Shown: positions 10,917 to 23,370 of the stretch, piece by piece
Layout of the letters: every line of letters begins with the position of its first letter
How positions within the stretch are numbered: the stretch's first letter is position 1
Assembly (NCBI GenBank): GCA_026545225.1
Contig: CM048846.1
Coordinates: forward strand, 58,160,270 to 58,224,269
Direction of reading: 5' to 3'
DNA length: 64,000 nt
From: Cornus controversa
Taxonomy: Eukaryota; Streptophyta; Magnoliopsida; Cornales; Cornaceae
Translations under genes and position numbers: made by a program
The notes under the pieces: model-generated
Databases searched by the model: none
Told to the model about the DNA's origin: nothing
The model's input: the letters and a program-made list of their open reading frames with translations, nothing else

Positions 10917-12306
10917 TGATAAGTGTTCAATTCTATGCATTTGAACCCTCTTTATTGTATATGTTAGTTCCGTTTTTGCGTTTACCGAGATACGTTTACG
11001 GTATTTTTGTGTTTTTGATGTTTTACAGGTATTGGAGTAAATGGAGCAAAGTTTAAAGCTTATTGCAGTTCAAGAGAAAAATCAGAAAATGCAGCAAAGG
11101 CATCTCGATCAATCCAGATGTTGATCTCGATCAATCGAGATCTCGATTGATCGAGATCTCATTTCGATTGATCGAGATTCTGCAGAATCCACTTGGCCAC
11201 TTGCTCACCTGCTCTCCCACTTGCAACAAAATCCCCCTTTTTGCACGACTTAGGGGGATTGTCTGACTTGAACAAGACTCTTGGGGGCCTTATTAATGCA
11301 ATAGATATATATAGTGATATATATATATATATGGTGGGCCCCAAGGTTGGAAAAGAAGCCTAAAAGCACCAAAAGCCACACATATCTGATATCTCTCAAC
11401 ACACATCAGAAGACTTCAAGAGAGACCTTCGGGAGAGGAAGAGGAGAAGCTGAACCAGACCAAGAAGCTTCACTTTCTTCATCAATGGAGGAGTGCAAGG
11501 CAACCATGAGCAACTAACTTCCATACTAGGGTGTTGGTTTCAACCCCTAGCCATGTAAACTTGTTCATCTTTGTAGCTCTTGGGATTTGTAATTAAATGT
11601 TCATTATTTAGCCTAGTGATTATATACACAAATACATCTCTTATATATTCATTTGATTTGGAATTTATTCTTGTCTTAGAGTAGATTTTGTCACTTGAAT
11701 GCACAACATTTGCATATTCCACAAGAAGTGCAATTGATGGCTAGATAATGGTGCTTAAATGAATGTGTGATGTTTGCTTGTATAGACCATGCCAAGACAA
11801 GGTAGTTTGGATGCATGTAGTGTTCACTTAGAGAGTAGGGTAATTAGGTAGTTAGTTAGGTTGAAGAGCTATGCTTGTTGAAGATGGATTATGATAGGTT
11901 AGCACACACATTGATCTTTTGATATGTCATTGAGGTCACAAGCCTAATGACATTGTTAGGCATTTAATTAATGAATCCCATGCTTGCTACACTTATGAAC
12001 ATGTGAATGGCTAGTGGTGGAAACCAACCCTAGTTCTCTCTCCCAACTTTAAACTCTTTACTTTTCTTGTCATTTCATTCATGCAATAGTTTATAAACAC
12101 AAATTCAAAAATCTATTTTTTGAATTAAAGTAGAATTAATCTTCCTTTAAGACAATTGCAACTAGTCCTCGTGGGATCGATACCCTCTATATAGAACCTT
12201 ATCTACAAAGATTCGTGCTCTTGCGAGTGGTTAAATTATATTTTGATAAAAGGGCAAAAAAAAAAAAAATTAAGCTTACATTTTAATCACAGTTTAACCG
12301 ACATCA
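10917..12306 (+). mobile_element. Solo LTR (TGATAAGTG...GACATCA), TSD CCAGA
   Basis: The 1390-bp segment begins TGATAAGTGTTC and ends CCGACATCA. It is flanked by CCAGA at 10912-10916 and 12307-12311. It interrupts the antisense ORF. Near the start it carries an array of GATCTCGATTGATCGAG palindromes (about 11100-11185). Near the end it has 'cctcgtgggatcgataccctc' and 'aagattcgtgctcttgcgag', text typical of the 3' end of long Gypsy LTRs. No internal domain is present, so it is a solo LTR. Confidence 0.88.
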
Positions 12307-13012
12307 CCAGACCCGAGCTCCTTTGGAGTGCCTGCAACTTAACTCTTTGGCGGCAGTAGTTCCCAAGTGTCTTTCTTGCCTACTACCCGTCATACCGGGT
12401 CAATGACACCAGTTGCCATCCATATTGGGTCATTGTTAACTGATACATCGTTCGTTGTGAGGTGGGCCGGGGAGTTCATTCTCCCGAGTGATCTTGAAAA
12501 GGTGACCACCCTTAAGTCCACTACCTCTACCGAATATCTGCTGGCCAAAATGGCTAAAGTCTGCCCCTATTCTTGTTGTATTGTGTGGACTTCACCTTTT
12601 TATGTTATGTACTTATGCACATCTTTTAAACAGGGCCTGACACTTGCTTATGGTCTCTCCAATCGCCTCTTATGGATGGAGCAGGAAACAGAGAAGCAAA
12701 AAGTCTCATTTGTTGCCGAACATGTCTCTTTCAGTAGTGAGCACTCCACCCTTAATTCGGAGCTAGAGACTCTTCGTGCTTTCTATGCTTCTCACGGCGG
12801 AGAGATTGACGCGCTTAACTCCCAGCTCAATCACGAGCGGGAGGAGATGGCCAGATGGAATGCCGATCTGCCAGGGATCAAATAACTGACAGCCGAGCAC
12901 TTCAAGGATTCGCCCAATTTTAATAGGGCTCTTAACTAATCCTATATCGATGGCTTCAAATACTTTCGTGAAGTGACACAGGATGAATGGCCCAATATGG
13001 ACTTCTCTGGTT

Positions 13013-13745
13013 TTGTCACACCCCAAATTTTTGACGGAAAATTCGAAATGTGAAAACAAATAAAACAAAAATTAAAGAACAAATACACATTGATCCAATA
13101 TCTATCCAATAAATCCCATACAAATGCTAATACATTGGAAGGAAATATTAAATATATTTCTTCCGTACAAATACTCAAAAATAATACAATCTCTCCCCAA
13201 ATCCTGGACAGAAATAAATTATAACCCACACTACTACCTCTTCTACTGGTACTACCAAGTCCAGTAATTGTCCCCGTGTTAGCGTGTTAACCTGCAAAGT
13301 TTGGAAGGGAGTGAGCTCAAAGCTCAACAAGGATATGTTGAACAATCTTTCATTACTTCAGTAAATTGACTTTTGCATCAATAATTTAAATTTTATATTT
13401 CAATAAATAATATATTCACATTCCAAAGTTTAATCACAAAGAATTTAATATTTAAATTTAAATGCACAGAAAAATGTTATCAAGTACAATTAAACACATA
13501 ATTTGTACACATAAAAATAACACAATTTAAATGCACAAATTAATTAATAGGCACATTTAATTTCACATAAAGGTTTATAACCACACACATACACATTAAC
13601 AAATAATGCGCATAAAATAATACACCAATTATATTGCACCAACAACAACACAAAAATTTACAGCACAAACATATTTATCAACCACAATTTATATTACAAC
13701 CCATAATTTCAAATAAAGCAATTTAAATTATCATTTCCATAGACA

Positions 13746-13783
<38 letters not shown>

Positions 13784-16046
13784 CACATAATAATTCACAA
13801 TATATATATATAATTATATTTATATATAAACATTTTAATACAGGTAAATATTTAATAAATACAAACACATTGAATTTATATATTTTTTTTATATATATAA
13901 TTTATACACAATAATTCACATATACACGGGTATATAAAAACACGTAAATTAAATATATATGCGAATAAGAGAAGAGAGCAAGTATCAACTTGCCTCGGTT
14001 AATTTATTCGGAAGTCCATACTATCCATTGCCGCTCCATAATCTAAAGTCCAATGGAAAGTCTCCATTTTTAAATGAGATTGGGCCTATGCCCAATTCCG
14101 GTCCAGCCCAACACCAAATCCACCATTTATTTCTTCTAAACTCTACTGGGCCTATTTTAAATTTCTGGCCAAGTCCAAATGTCAAGCCCACCAGTGCTTC
14201 TATCACCTTGTCAATTGCACTACTTAATTTAGTAAAAGCTTCTAGTTGGGGAAATTCAAGTAATAGAAGTAGCGTAATTAGTCCCATATCTAAAACACAT
14301 CATAGAAGACCCATCATCATGAGGCACCCAAATACTCACAACATATGCAACACCTGAAACCCAAACAAAGTCCTAACCATCCTGCACAGCCGGCTACACT
14401 TCTTTCACCAATTTTAAACAACCAAATTCGAACCCACTTCAGTTGCACCACCATACATAACCATACATCCTCCGTCAAGCCAACAACCAAGCTCAACCGT
14501 CTACCGCCAACCATCTTCACCACTGGCAGCCGGCCACCTTGAGTCACCACGTGCCAGCCGTGAGCCATCATTGAACCCGGCCAAAATCCAGCTACTTCAG
14601 GCACCTCTTACTGTCGACGCCGGAACCTATGGCCAAACAACCATTGTGAACTAACTTTAGCCACAACCTCGAGCACCACGCTAACCAAGCTTCAACCACC
14701 TTGCATGGCTACCACCGCCTCCGCACCACCATGGATGCCATAATCAAGCTCAAGCTCCACCAAAAACCACCTCAAACCTCCACCAAACTCAAGCCACCAA
14801 GCCGCAACCCCATCACCACCACCGCATCACTGCCATGTACAAACTCGGCACCAAGTTGTTGACTTCCCATGCCAAAGCCACACCAAGCAGCCTACGTCAA
14901 CATCAAACCCACAAACTATCAGCAAGACCTCGCCGCAACCAAGCCATCTCCACTTCCATGGCTGCCGAAAATAACAGCCCATAATTGTAAGCCACCAACT
15001 CGCCAGACCCGCCATGGAAATCGGCTAAAGAACCACCTCACACGGCCGCTTACCACTGCAAGCGTCACTGCCAAACCATGGCTATCGCACCTACACCATC
15101 CTCAGCCACCATAACACCATCATGGCAGCCACTATGAAGACCCAATTCAGCCAAAACTTCACTGTTAGGCACCACCATGCACCACCTTCCTCACCAACCT
15201 CAACACCACCCGAACCAAACAACATCCATCACTAATCGATAAATCCGGTGCCAAAAACCACCACGCCGCTATGGTTGCCGCCATGCTGACCCACCTATTT
15301 TAGCCGCTAGCAGCCACCACGCTGCCATGAAACCACTGCTGCTGTTCACAGCCACCAAGCTGTGAGTATCCCAGTTATCTTCACTATGCCATGACCACCA
15401 ACCATAGTCGCAAAGGCCACCAAAACTGTGACCTACAGGCACTTTCACCGTCAGCGAGCCAACCCCATCCCCCACCACATGCAGCGATCACCACTTCCAT
15501 CAAGCTCTACTACCAAGTTCCTATGCCTGCGCCACCTTGTGCATCCTCCTTATCACCGAAGCAGGCCATGCCTGCAACAAAATTGCCACCTTCGACATAC
15601 CCAGCCGAGCCAGCTCCCTCTCACACTTTCTTGGCTCCTTTTTCTCTCTCCCTCTAGGGTTTTCTCTCTTTTTATTTTTTAGTGATTCTAATAAAATACT
15701 AAAGAAATAAAAGAGAAAACAATAATAATAATATACACTTTGCCCATATTAAACTATACACATAACCCAACACTTAAACAATTATACTCCAGCCCGAACT
15801 CAAAACTCCAACCCAAACTCTCCCTAGCCTAATCCGAAGAAGAATTAATAAAATTAAAATAATAGAAATACAAAAGTATGGTCCAACCTAAAATAAAATA
15901 AAATAACCTAAAGCATTTAGCATTTAAAATACTCAATAACAATTTAAACAAGTACAACATTTAACATTTAAAACACTCAATCAACAATTTAAACAAATAG
16001 AAAATCAAAATTAAAATTACATAACCTCAAAATTATGAGGTATTAC
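13013..16046 (-). mobile_element. 3-kb LTR-type insertion, TSD TGGTT
   Basis: The plus strand starts TTGTCACACCCC and ends GAGGTATTAC, so the minus strand reads GTAATACCTC...GGGGTGTGACAA, the usual form of a Gypsy LTR. TGGTT at 13008-13012 and 16047-16051 flanks it, and removing it restores the antisense frame. The first kilobase (plus) is A/T rich. About 13980-15660 is C-rich with many CCACC words, giving long but meaningless proline-rich frames. No retroelement protein was seen, so it is a solo LTR or a large non-autonomous element. Confidence 0.75.
13749..13778. repeat. (AT)n microsatellite
   Basis: About 15 uninterrupted AT units lie within the 3-kb LTR-type insertion. Confidence 0.9.
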
Positions 16047-16134
16047 TGGTTCGCAGCTTAGAGATCCTCATGCAGGATTCCCTTTTCCTTTTTGTTGCCT
16101 AGTACTATTTTTTCTTTTGTATCACCTTTTGTAA

Positions 16135-16388
16135 CCTATTTTTTTAATTAATGAATAATTATTTGCTTTTTTATTGAGGTATTCTCTGGTTTCGAAGAAA
16201 AGCTCCCATGGCATAATCCTGCATAAAGAAGGACTTATGCATTGGACTTGTTGCTGGACAATACTTCCTTAGGCAGGTTGTGCCCACATATAGTCACTTG
16301 ACCATGTTCTCGAAATCTCAATCGATTTCACCTTTGCCTTCAATGATTCCCCCAGGAGGCATCCAGAGAGCAGGGTTCTTTAATAATA
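16135..16388. other. Spacer between antisense gene and tandem array
   Basis: T-rich sequence follows the antisense stop, with AATGAATAAT near 16150 as a possible poly(A) signal. The rest, to the first clear repeat unit, has no recognised content. Confidence 0.4.
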
Positions 16389-17069
16389 TTCTCGACACTA
16401 ATTCATCTCGCCTTTTTCATTAATGACCCTCTTTAGAGGTGTATCCCCGTAGAGCTATTTTTACATTATTCTCAGAATTCATCCATCCCGCCTTTTTCAT
16501 TAAAGGCCCTCTTTAGAGTGTATCCCCGTAGGGTTGCGCCCCTGTTCATCCATCCCGCCTTTTTCATTAAATGCTCTCTTTAGAGTTGTATCCCCGTAGC
16601 GTTGCGCCCCCGTAGGGCTATTTTTACAATGTTCTTAGAATTCATCCATCCTGCCTTTTTCATTAAAAGCCCTCTTTAGCGATGTATCCCTGTAGGGTTG
16701 CGCCCCTGTAGGGCTATTTTTATAGTGTTCTCGAAATTCATCCATCCTGCCTTTTTCATTAAAAGCCTTTTTTAGAGGTGCATCCCCATAGGGTTGCGCC
16801 CTTGTAGGGCTATTTTTATAATGTTCTCAAAATTCACCCATCCCACCTTTTTCATTAAAGGTCCTCTTTAGAGGTGCATCTCCGTAGGGTTGCGCCCCCG
16901 TAAAGCTGTTTTTACAATGTTCTCATAATTCATCCATCCCACCTTTTTTTCATTAAAAGCCCTCTTTAGAGGTGTATCCCCATAGGGTTACGCCCCCATA
17001 GGGCTATTTTTACAATATTCTCAAAATTTATCCATCCCACCTTTTTCATTAAAGGCCCTCTTTAGAGGT
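16389..17069. repeat. ~96-bp tandem repeat array, left block
   Basis: About seven imperfect units are present. Each contains 'ATCCATCCCGCCTTTTTCAT', 'AAAGGCCCTCTTTAGAGG', 'TGTATCCCCGTAGGGTTGCG' and 'GGGCTATTTTTACAATGTTC'. Units differ by substitutions and small indels. The array lies in the Tat element's 3' untranslated region and continues at 18530 after a solo LTR. Confidence 0.9.
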
Positions 17070-17074
17070 GTATC

Positions 17075-18529
17075 TGATCAGCGTTGAATGTTACGCATTC
17101 TAGTCTCTTAACTTGCGTATTTTATTCTCTTAGCGATAGATTATTTTGTGATTTTACTTCGTTTTAGTGTTTTCTATATTTTCATGGCCTTAATGATTAT
17201 TTCGGTTAAAACTATGATTTTGAGCTTTTAAAGATGACATCCAAGAAGGTTAGATGAAGTCTACATCAAATAGATCCATTCAACTTGATATTTTAACTCA
17301 AATCAGCCCAAAGAAGAGGTCTAAAAGAATTACAGCTGCTTAAGGAGGTTATGGGCCTGAAGCCCAATTCTGCACTTAATACAGTTTTAATCCCGTTTGG
17401 AAAATGGACCAGAAATGTTATTTCTAAGCCACAAATCAACTTATTTTTGTGAAGGTTAAATGAAATTCAATTCTGAACACTTTCGTATTTCACAAAAATT
17501 TCGTGAATCACACTTCTAGTGGGTCAAAAGTTGGGCCAAATGTCAGCAAAAAAACCCACCTGTTTAGTGCTGCAAGAAAACCTAATTAATTCTTAATTGG
17601 ATTAGGACTTTGATGTATTCTATTGGTGCATAAAGTGGTGAATTCGAGGCTGTTTTGAGAGAGCTTAGAGAGCCTTTGAATAGATTGGAAGACATACTTT
17701 GCAGAGCTTTCGAGTGGAGAACCATTGGAGGACGAAGTCTTGCGCGTAATTCATGAAGATGATGCCTTCTTCCTCAACCGTTGAAGCTTCTTCTTTTACC
17801 ATGAGTGGCTAGTTCATCCACTAGGGTTTTGATGTAGCCCTTACTAAGCATCAATGGTTTGATTGTTTTAATTTTTGGAATTTTTATATTCATGCATAGA
17901 TTGTGTAATTTAGAGAATTTTTATTATAAAATTGAACTATAAAAGTCTTATAAATTCAGTTTCAATGATTTCTTATCTTGTCTCAGATATTTAGTTGTTG
18001 TTATTGAACTCAATCTCTCTTATTTTCTATGATTATGAGAGTGATTATTACACAATGGTAATCACTGAATATATCATTAAAAGCTTTGATGGAGTATGCC
18101 TAGAGAAGATAGACCATACTACACCCTAGCGTAGAGTAGTTAGACAGATGGCTCATGCCAATCAAAGATAGTCCATGACTTAGCCTTAATCATATATTAT
18201 CTTCTTGACGGATGAAAGTGAGCTTGTAGCCACCGACACCACTTATGCATGATATAATTCCCCATAGTTAATTCAATTGGCCATTGCTTGTGACGTTAGT
18301 GGTGAAGTCAATGACCCTAGATTTATCTCATATTTCTTACACTCTTTATTTTCTCTTGTTTTATTTTAATTACTTTTTAATTAATTTAAATATTAAAATT
18401 AGAATTCTTTTCTTTCTAGATTTAATTAGAATTAATTCCGTACCAACTCATTTAGACCATAATTCCAGAGGTTCGACACCCCTTTTAATAGCCATATTCT
18501 GCAAGGAATTCGTTCTATTGTGAAGTGTT
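17075..18529 (+). mobile_element. Solo LTR (TGATCAGCG family), TSD GTATC
   Basis: The 1455-bp segment starts TGATCAGCGTTGAATG and ends GTGAAGTGTT. GTATC at 17070-17074 and 18530-18534 flanks it, and removing it restores a tandem-repeat unit exactly. It is the same family as 24770-26206 and 29236-30486, but its 3' end stops about 50 bp earlier than the 24770 copy. It splits the ~96-bp array. Confidence 0.85.
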
Positions 18530-19375
18530 GTATCCCCGTAGGGTTGAGCCCCCGTAGGATTATTTTTACAATAGTCTCATAATTCATCCATCCCTCCTTT
18601 TTCATTAAAGGCCCTCTTTAAAGGTGTATCCCCGTAGGGTTGCGCCCCCATAAGGCTATTCTTGCAATTTTCTCGAAATTCATCAATCCCGCCTTTTTCA
18701 TTAAAGGCCCTCTTTAGAAGTGTATCCCTGTAGGGTTGCGCCCTGTAGGGCTATTTTTATAATATTCTCGGAATTCATTCATCCCAACTTTTTCATTAAA
18801 GACCCTCTTTAGAGGTGTATCCTCGTACGGTTATGCCCCCGTAGGCTATTTTTACAATGTTCTCGGAATTCATCCATCCCGCCTTATTCATTAAAGGCCC
18901 ACTTTAGAGGTGTATCCCCGTAGGTTTGCACCCCCGTAGGGCTATTTTTACAGTGTTCTCAGAATTTACCCATCCCGCCTTTTTTATTAAAGGCCCTCTT
19001 TAGAGGTCCATACGGTTGAGCCCCCGTAGGGATATTTTTAGAATGTTCTCATAATTCATCCATCCCTCCTTTTTTATTAAAGGCCCTTTTTAGAGGTGTA
19101 TACCTGTAAGGTTGTGCCCCCGTAGGGCTATTTTTATAATATTCTCATAATTCATACATCTTGCCTTTTACAATAAAGGCCCTCTTTAGAGGTGTATCCC
19201 CGTAGGGCTATTTTTAATAATGTTCTCAAAATTCATCCATCTCGCCTTTTTCATTAAAGGCCTTCTACAGAGGCGTGCCCCCATAGGGCTATTTTAACAA
19301 TGTTCTCGGAATTAATTCATCCTGGCTTTCTTGTTAAAGGCCCTCTGTAGAGGAGTGTCCCCGTAAGGTTTTGTC
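18530..19375. repeat. ~96-bp tandem repeat array, right block
   Basis: About nine units of the same family as 16389-17069, including shortened ones (near 19010 and 19180). It ends near 19375, about 200 bp beyond the pol stop codon as read on the minus strand. Confidence 0.9.
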
Positions 19376-19575
19376 TTGAGTGTTTTAAATGTTACAATGT
19401 GTTTTGAAATGAATAATGCTTTTATTTATATTCTGATAGTAGAACTTATTCAAGAAAGAGAATGGACAAAAAATTAGAGTTTTGCTTTAAGGCATGATAA
19501 AAAGCCAAACTCTAAAATGACATTACCGAAAGTAAATGTAAGCTAAAGAGGAGAAAAAAAAAGGGAAAAAAAACT

Positions 19576-22500
19576 TTACTGATAGTATTTCCTCAGATGC
19601 TTAGCATTCTAAGGATGGGTCAACTGCCTTCCTTCCAGGCTTTCCAACCAATATGTGCCCTGTCATTGAGTCCTAACTACTCTGTAAGAGCCCTCTAAGT
19701 TAGGAGCCAGTTTCCTAGTGCCTGGCAGTTTGGTGGCCTGAGTAACCTCACGAAGGACTAGGTCACCAAGTCATAAACTCCTTTGCTTGACCCTAGCATT
19801 GTAGTACTGGACTATGGCTAGCTCGTACGTCACCACTCGTACTTGTGCTTGTTCTCTTCTTTCCTCGATGAAATCAACACTAGCCCTTAGCTCATCTTCA
19901 TTGCGATTAAGGTCATAGTGCATAGTCCAATGGCTTGCTACTTGCCCTATTTACACTAGAAGGACCGCTACATTTTTTAAGGCCAAAAAGTAGGGTTTCT
20001 CCCCTGTGGGGATTTTGACTGTGGTCTTGTAAGCCCATAAGATGCTCAGCAGCAGTTCAGGCCATACACCATTGGACCCCTCCAAATGTGTTTTGATCAT
20101 CTTGAGTATTGTTCTGTTAGCTACTTCAGCTTGCCCATTAGCCAGTGGGTGGCTTGACGATGAGTAGTGATTATTTATGTTATGCTCAGCGCAAAAGCTC
20201 TAGAAGAGTGCACCTTCGAATTATTTTCCATTGTTAGTGACAATGACCCTTGGGATGCCGAATCTGCATATGATTGACTTCCATACGAAGTTAATGCCAT
20301 TCTTCTTCCCAATCATGGCCAGGGGCTCTACTTCCACCCATTTGGTGAAGTAGTCAACTACCACAATTGCGAACTTTGTTTGTCCCTTTCCCATAGGTAA
20401 AGGGCCGATCAGGTCCATTCCCCACTAGGCGAAGGGCCATGGGGCAACTATCAGAGTCAACTCCTCTGGGGGCTACTTTGGGATGTTGGCAAAGCATTGA
20501 CACTTCTCACACTTTTCGATAAAGTCCAACGCATCCTGATGCATAATGGGCCAATAGTATCCCTACCTGATGGCCTTATGGGCAAGGGACCTACTCCTAC
20601 ATGATTACCGCACTCCCCTTTATGGATTTCCTCTATGACATGTTAATTCTCTTCTATCAATACATATCGCAAGTATGGGAGGGAGATCCCTTTTTTATAG
20701 GGGACACTGTCGATCAGGGTATACTTGGATGCCCTGATTCTTATTCTGTGTGCCTCTGCCTTATCAAGTGGTAACTAGCCATCCTTTATATACTTGATAA
20801 TCGAATCTGCCCATTCTATGCCCTGGGTGACTTGATTCACCTTACACGACATTTCTTTTGTTATACTCGAGCTATCCATGCGTTCTACAAACACTCCCCA
20901 TTAGCGGCTTCTTGTAATGTTGCCAACCAAGCAAGGGCATCTGCATTAGAGTTCTCATTTCGACGGACCCGCATAATGGAAAAATTTTGGAAATGAGTGA
21001 CCAGCTCTTGCACTTTTTGTAAGTAAGATTTTATCTTTTCTCCTTTCACTTCATATTCTGCGCAGACCTACCAGGCAACCAGCTGGGAGTCATGTGGGCT
21101 TTTAACTATTGTACTTTAAGAATACAGACTATTTTCAATCCTGTAATCAAAACTTTATACTCGGCTTCATTGTTCGTTGCTTTGAACCCGAGATGCATCA
21201 CATACTTAAATGTTTCCCCCTTCGGGGATCTGATCAATATTCCTACGCCACTGGCCTATGCATTCAACGAATAATTCACCTGTGCAACCTAGGTCCATTA
21301 GGTCCTCTTGGTCCTATTGGACTGGGCTTTCCTTCTTTTCCTGTCGAACATGCTCTCCCATTGGGGGATAGGTGAATTCGACTATAAAGTCTGCCAGTAC
21401 TTGGCCTTTGATTGCCGACCTTGGCCTGTACCAGATGTCAAACTTCCCCAATTCCATGGACCATTTCACAAGTTGTCTAGAGGTCAGGTTTGAAGAGGAC
21501 TTCCAAAGTGGTTGATCAGTAAGTACCACAATTTTATGCACTTAGAAGTATGGTCTGAGTTTCTTAGCTGACATAACTAAAGCAAATGCTAGCTTCTTTA
21601 ATATGGGGTATCTTCCTTTTGCTCCCTAGAGCACCCTGCTTGCATAGTAAACTGGCCTTTGCATCCCTTCCTCCTCTCGCACTAACGCTGAGCTGACTGT
21701 TGCGGGGTAGACAGCCAAGTATAAGTATAACTCCTCCCCTGTCTGTGCGCAAGATAGGAGTGGTGGTGAACTGAGGTACCATTTTAGCTCACTCAGGGCT
21801 TGTTCACATTTCGATGTCCACTCAAAAGCCCACTTAAGGACTTGGAAAAATGGGAGGCACTTGTCCGTGGTGCGAGAGATCAGTCAACTCCAGGATGCCA
21901 CCTTGCCTGTCAGTTTCTGGACTTCTTTAACTGTTCTGGGTGATTTTATGTCAAGGATGGCCTGTACCTTCTGCGGGTTGGCCTCTATTCCCCTTTTGCT
22001 GACTAAGTAGCCCAAGAACTTTTTGGATGAAACTACAAAAGTGCACTTACTAGGGTTAAGCTTCATTCTATACCTTTGAAGGATATCAAAGGCTTCCTAC
22101 AAATCATCAAAATGGCCTGTGCCTCTTTGGCTTTTGACTAGCATATCATCAACGTATACCTCTATGTTTCTACCGATTTTCTCTTTGAACATCTTGTTCA
22201 CAGCCTTTGATAGGTCGCGCCAACATTCTTCAAGCGGAATGGCATTATTGTGTAGCAGTACAACCCCCTTTTTGTCACGAAGGATGTCTTTTGTTGGTCT
22301 GCTGGGCACATTAGAATTTGATATATCCTGAGCAAGCATCCATGAAACTGAGCTGCTCGCACCCGGCTGTCCCTTCCAGTAGCATATCAATCCATGGAAG
22401 GGGAAAATTGTCCTTTGGACATGCTTTGTTCAAATCAGTGAAGCCGACATATAAACACCACTTGCTGTGGACTTTTTAACCAGGACTACATTTACCAATT

Positions 22501-23370
22501 AGTCTAAGAAATGGTTTTCCGTAGGAACTTGGCCTTTAAGAGTTTATCTACCTCGTCAGAGATCGCCAAGTTTCTTTTTGGGGCAAAGGTTCTCCTTTTT
22601 TGTCTAACAGGCTTGGCGACTAGGTCGACGTTCAATCGGTGTGTAGCGATGGCTGGGTTAATTCTAGGCATGTCTTCGTGGGACCAAGAAAATACATCCC
22701 TGTTCGCTCTGAGGAATTGAACAAGCTCATTCCAAGTGGTGGGTCAGAGTGATGATCCCACGTTCACATTTTTTCCTTCATCTTATTCATACAGGTCGAT
22801 CTCAACTAGCTCCTCCACTGGTTCCGCATGGCAGACTTCCTCTTTCTTTTCCATCTCTATGCCCTATATACTCAAGGTTTCTGATATCTTCTTTTCTTTC
22901 AGGGAAGTGGCATAACACTCTTGGGAAGTAGTTCTCCAATACCACAGTCGATAGGGAACTAAACGAGGAGATGATAGGTGGAGGTCACTTCTCTCATGGT
23001 GTTCAACGTGGCCCTTCCTAGAATGACATTATATGTGGCTGGTCAATCTACCATGAAAAAGGTTGCCATCTTAGTGACTTGCTTACGACTTGAACCAACA
23101 GTGACCGAGAGGTCAACGGTGCCCAATAGGAGAAGCTTTTCTCCAAAGAACCAACAAGTGGAGATTTGGTAGGCTTGAGTTTCTCCTCTTCTAATCCTTA
23201 TCTGATCAAACACTTCTCCAAATAGGATGTTAGCAAAACTACCATTGTCAATTAGCACTTGCCTAATTGTGAAATTAGCGATGATTAGTGTGACCACAAG
23301 GGCATCGTCATGGGGTTGCTGATCTCCCCTTGTGTCAACTTCCGAGAAGGTGATAATCTGATCACCCAAT
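19576..23370 (-). pseudogene. Decayed pol (PR, RT, RNase H, integrase) of the Tat element
   Basis: Domains run in Gypsy order on the minus strand. Protease is at 23369-23043, with VLIDNGSFANILF as the active-site region and HDDALVVTL before it. RT has the catalytic YVDDMLVKS (about 22158-22130) and the following 'LNPSKCTFVVSSKKFLGYLV'. RNase H includes 'VLTDQPL' and 'GQVLADFIVEF'. Integrase has a CEKCQCF zinc-finger remnant, MDLIGPLPMGKG with the first catalytic Asp, 'GIPRVIVTNNGK' where the second Asp is Asn, and 'HPLANGQAEVANRTIL' with the Glu. The C-terminus ends 'NAKHLRKYYQ' with the stop at 19576-19578. Many stops and frameshifts break the frame, so no active enzyme can be made from this copy. 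Confidence 0.88.

Larger units (their letters stand above)
10294..16134 (+). pseudogene. Antisense spliced ORF of the Tat-lineage element
   Basis: This plus-strand gene lies opposite to gag-pol. Exon 1 is 10294-10327 (MADYEEYEDIF). An intron with GTAAGC...GCCTCAG leads to exon 2, 10417-10566 ('ATRTEPLVDSEEENRLEIAY'). A second intron GTACAC...CTTCGCAG leads to exon 3, from 10660. Exon 3 is broken at 10911 by a solo LTR and resumes at 12307. A further intron is 12559-12633 (GT...ACAG, frame kept: MAK/GLTLAYG). The last large exon (12634-13012) is charged and coiled-coil-like ('WMEQETEKQKVSF') and ends 'EWPNMDFSG'. A 3-kb insertion interrupts that codon run, and the frame resumes as 'SQLRDPHAGFPFPFCC' to a stop at 16132-16134. 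Several stops show it is dead here. The function is not known. It resembles the extra antisense ORF reported for Grande-like Tat elements by position, but homology to that protein was not tested. Confidence 0.65.

Noticed and set aside
13959..15682. Several proline/threonine/serine-rich open frames on both strands
   Set aside because: They arise from the C-rich CCACC-type composition of an LTR-type insertion, overlap in several frames and show no conserved motif.
16389..19375. CRISPR-like appearance of regularly spaced repeats
   Set aside because: The whole ~96-bp unit is repeated with no unique spacers, and the organism is a plant.
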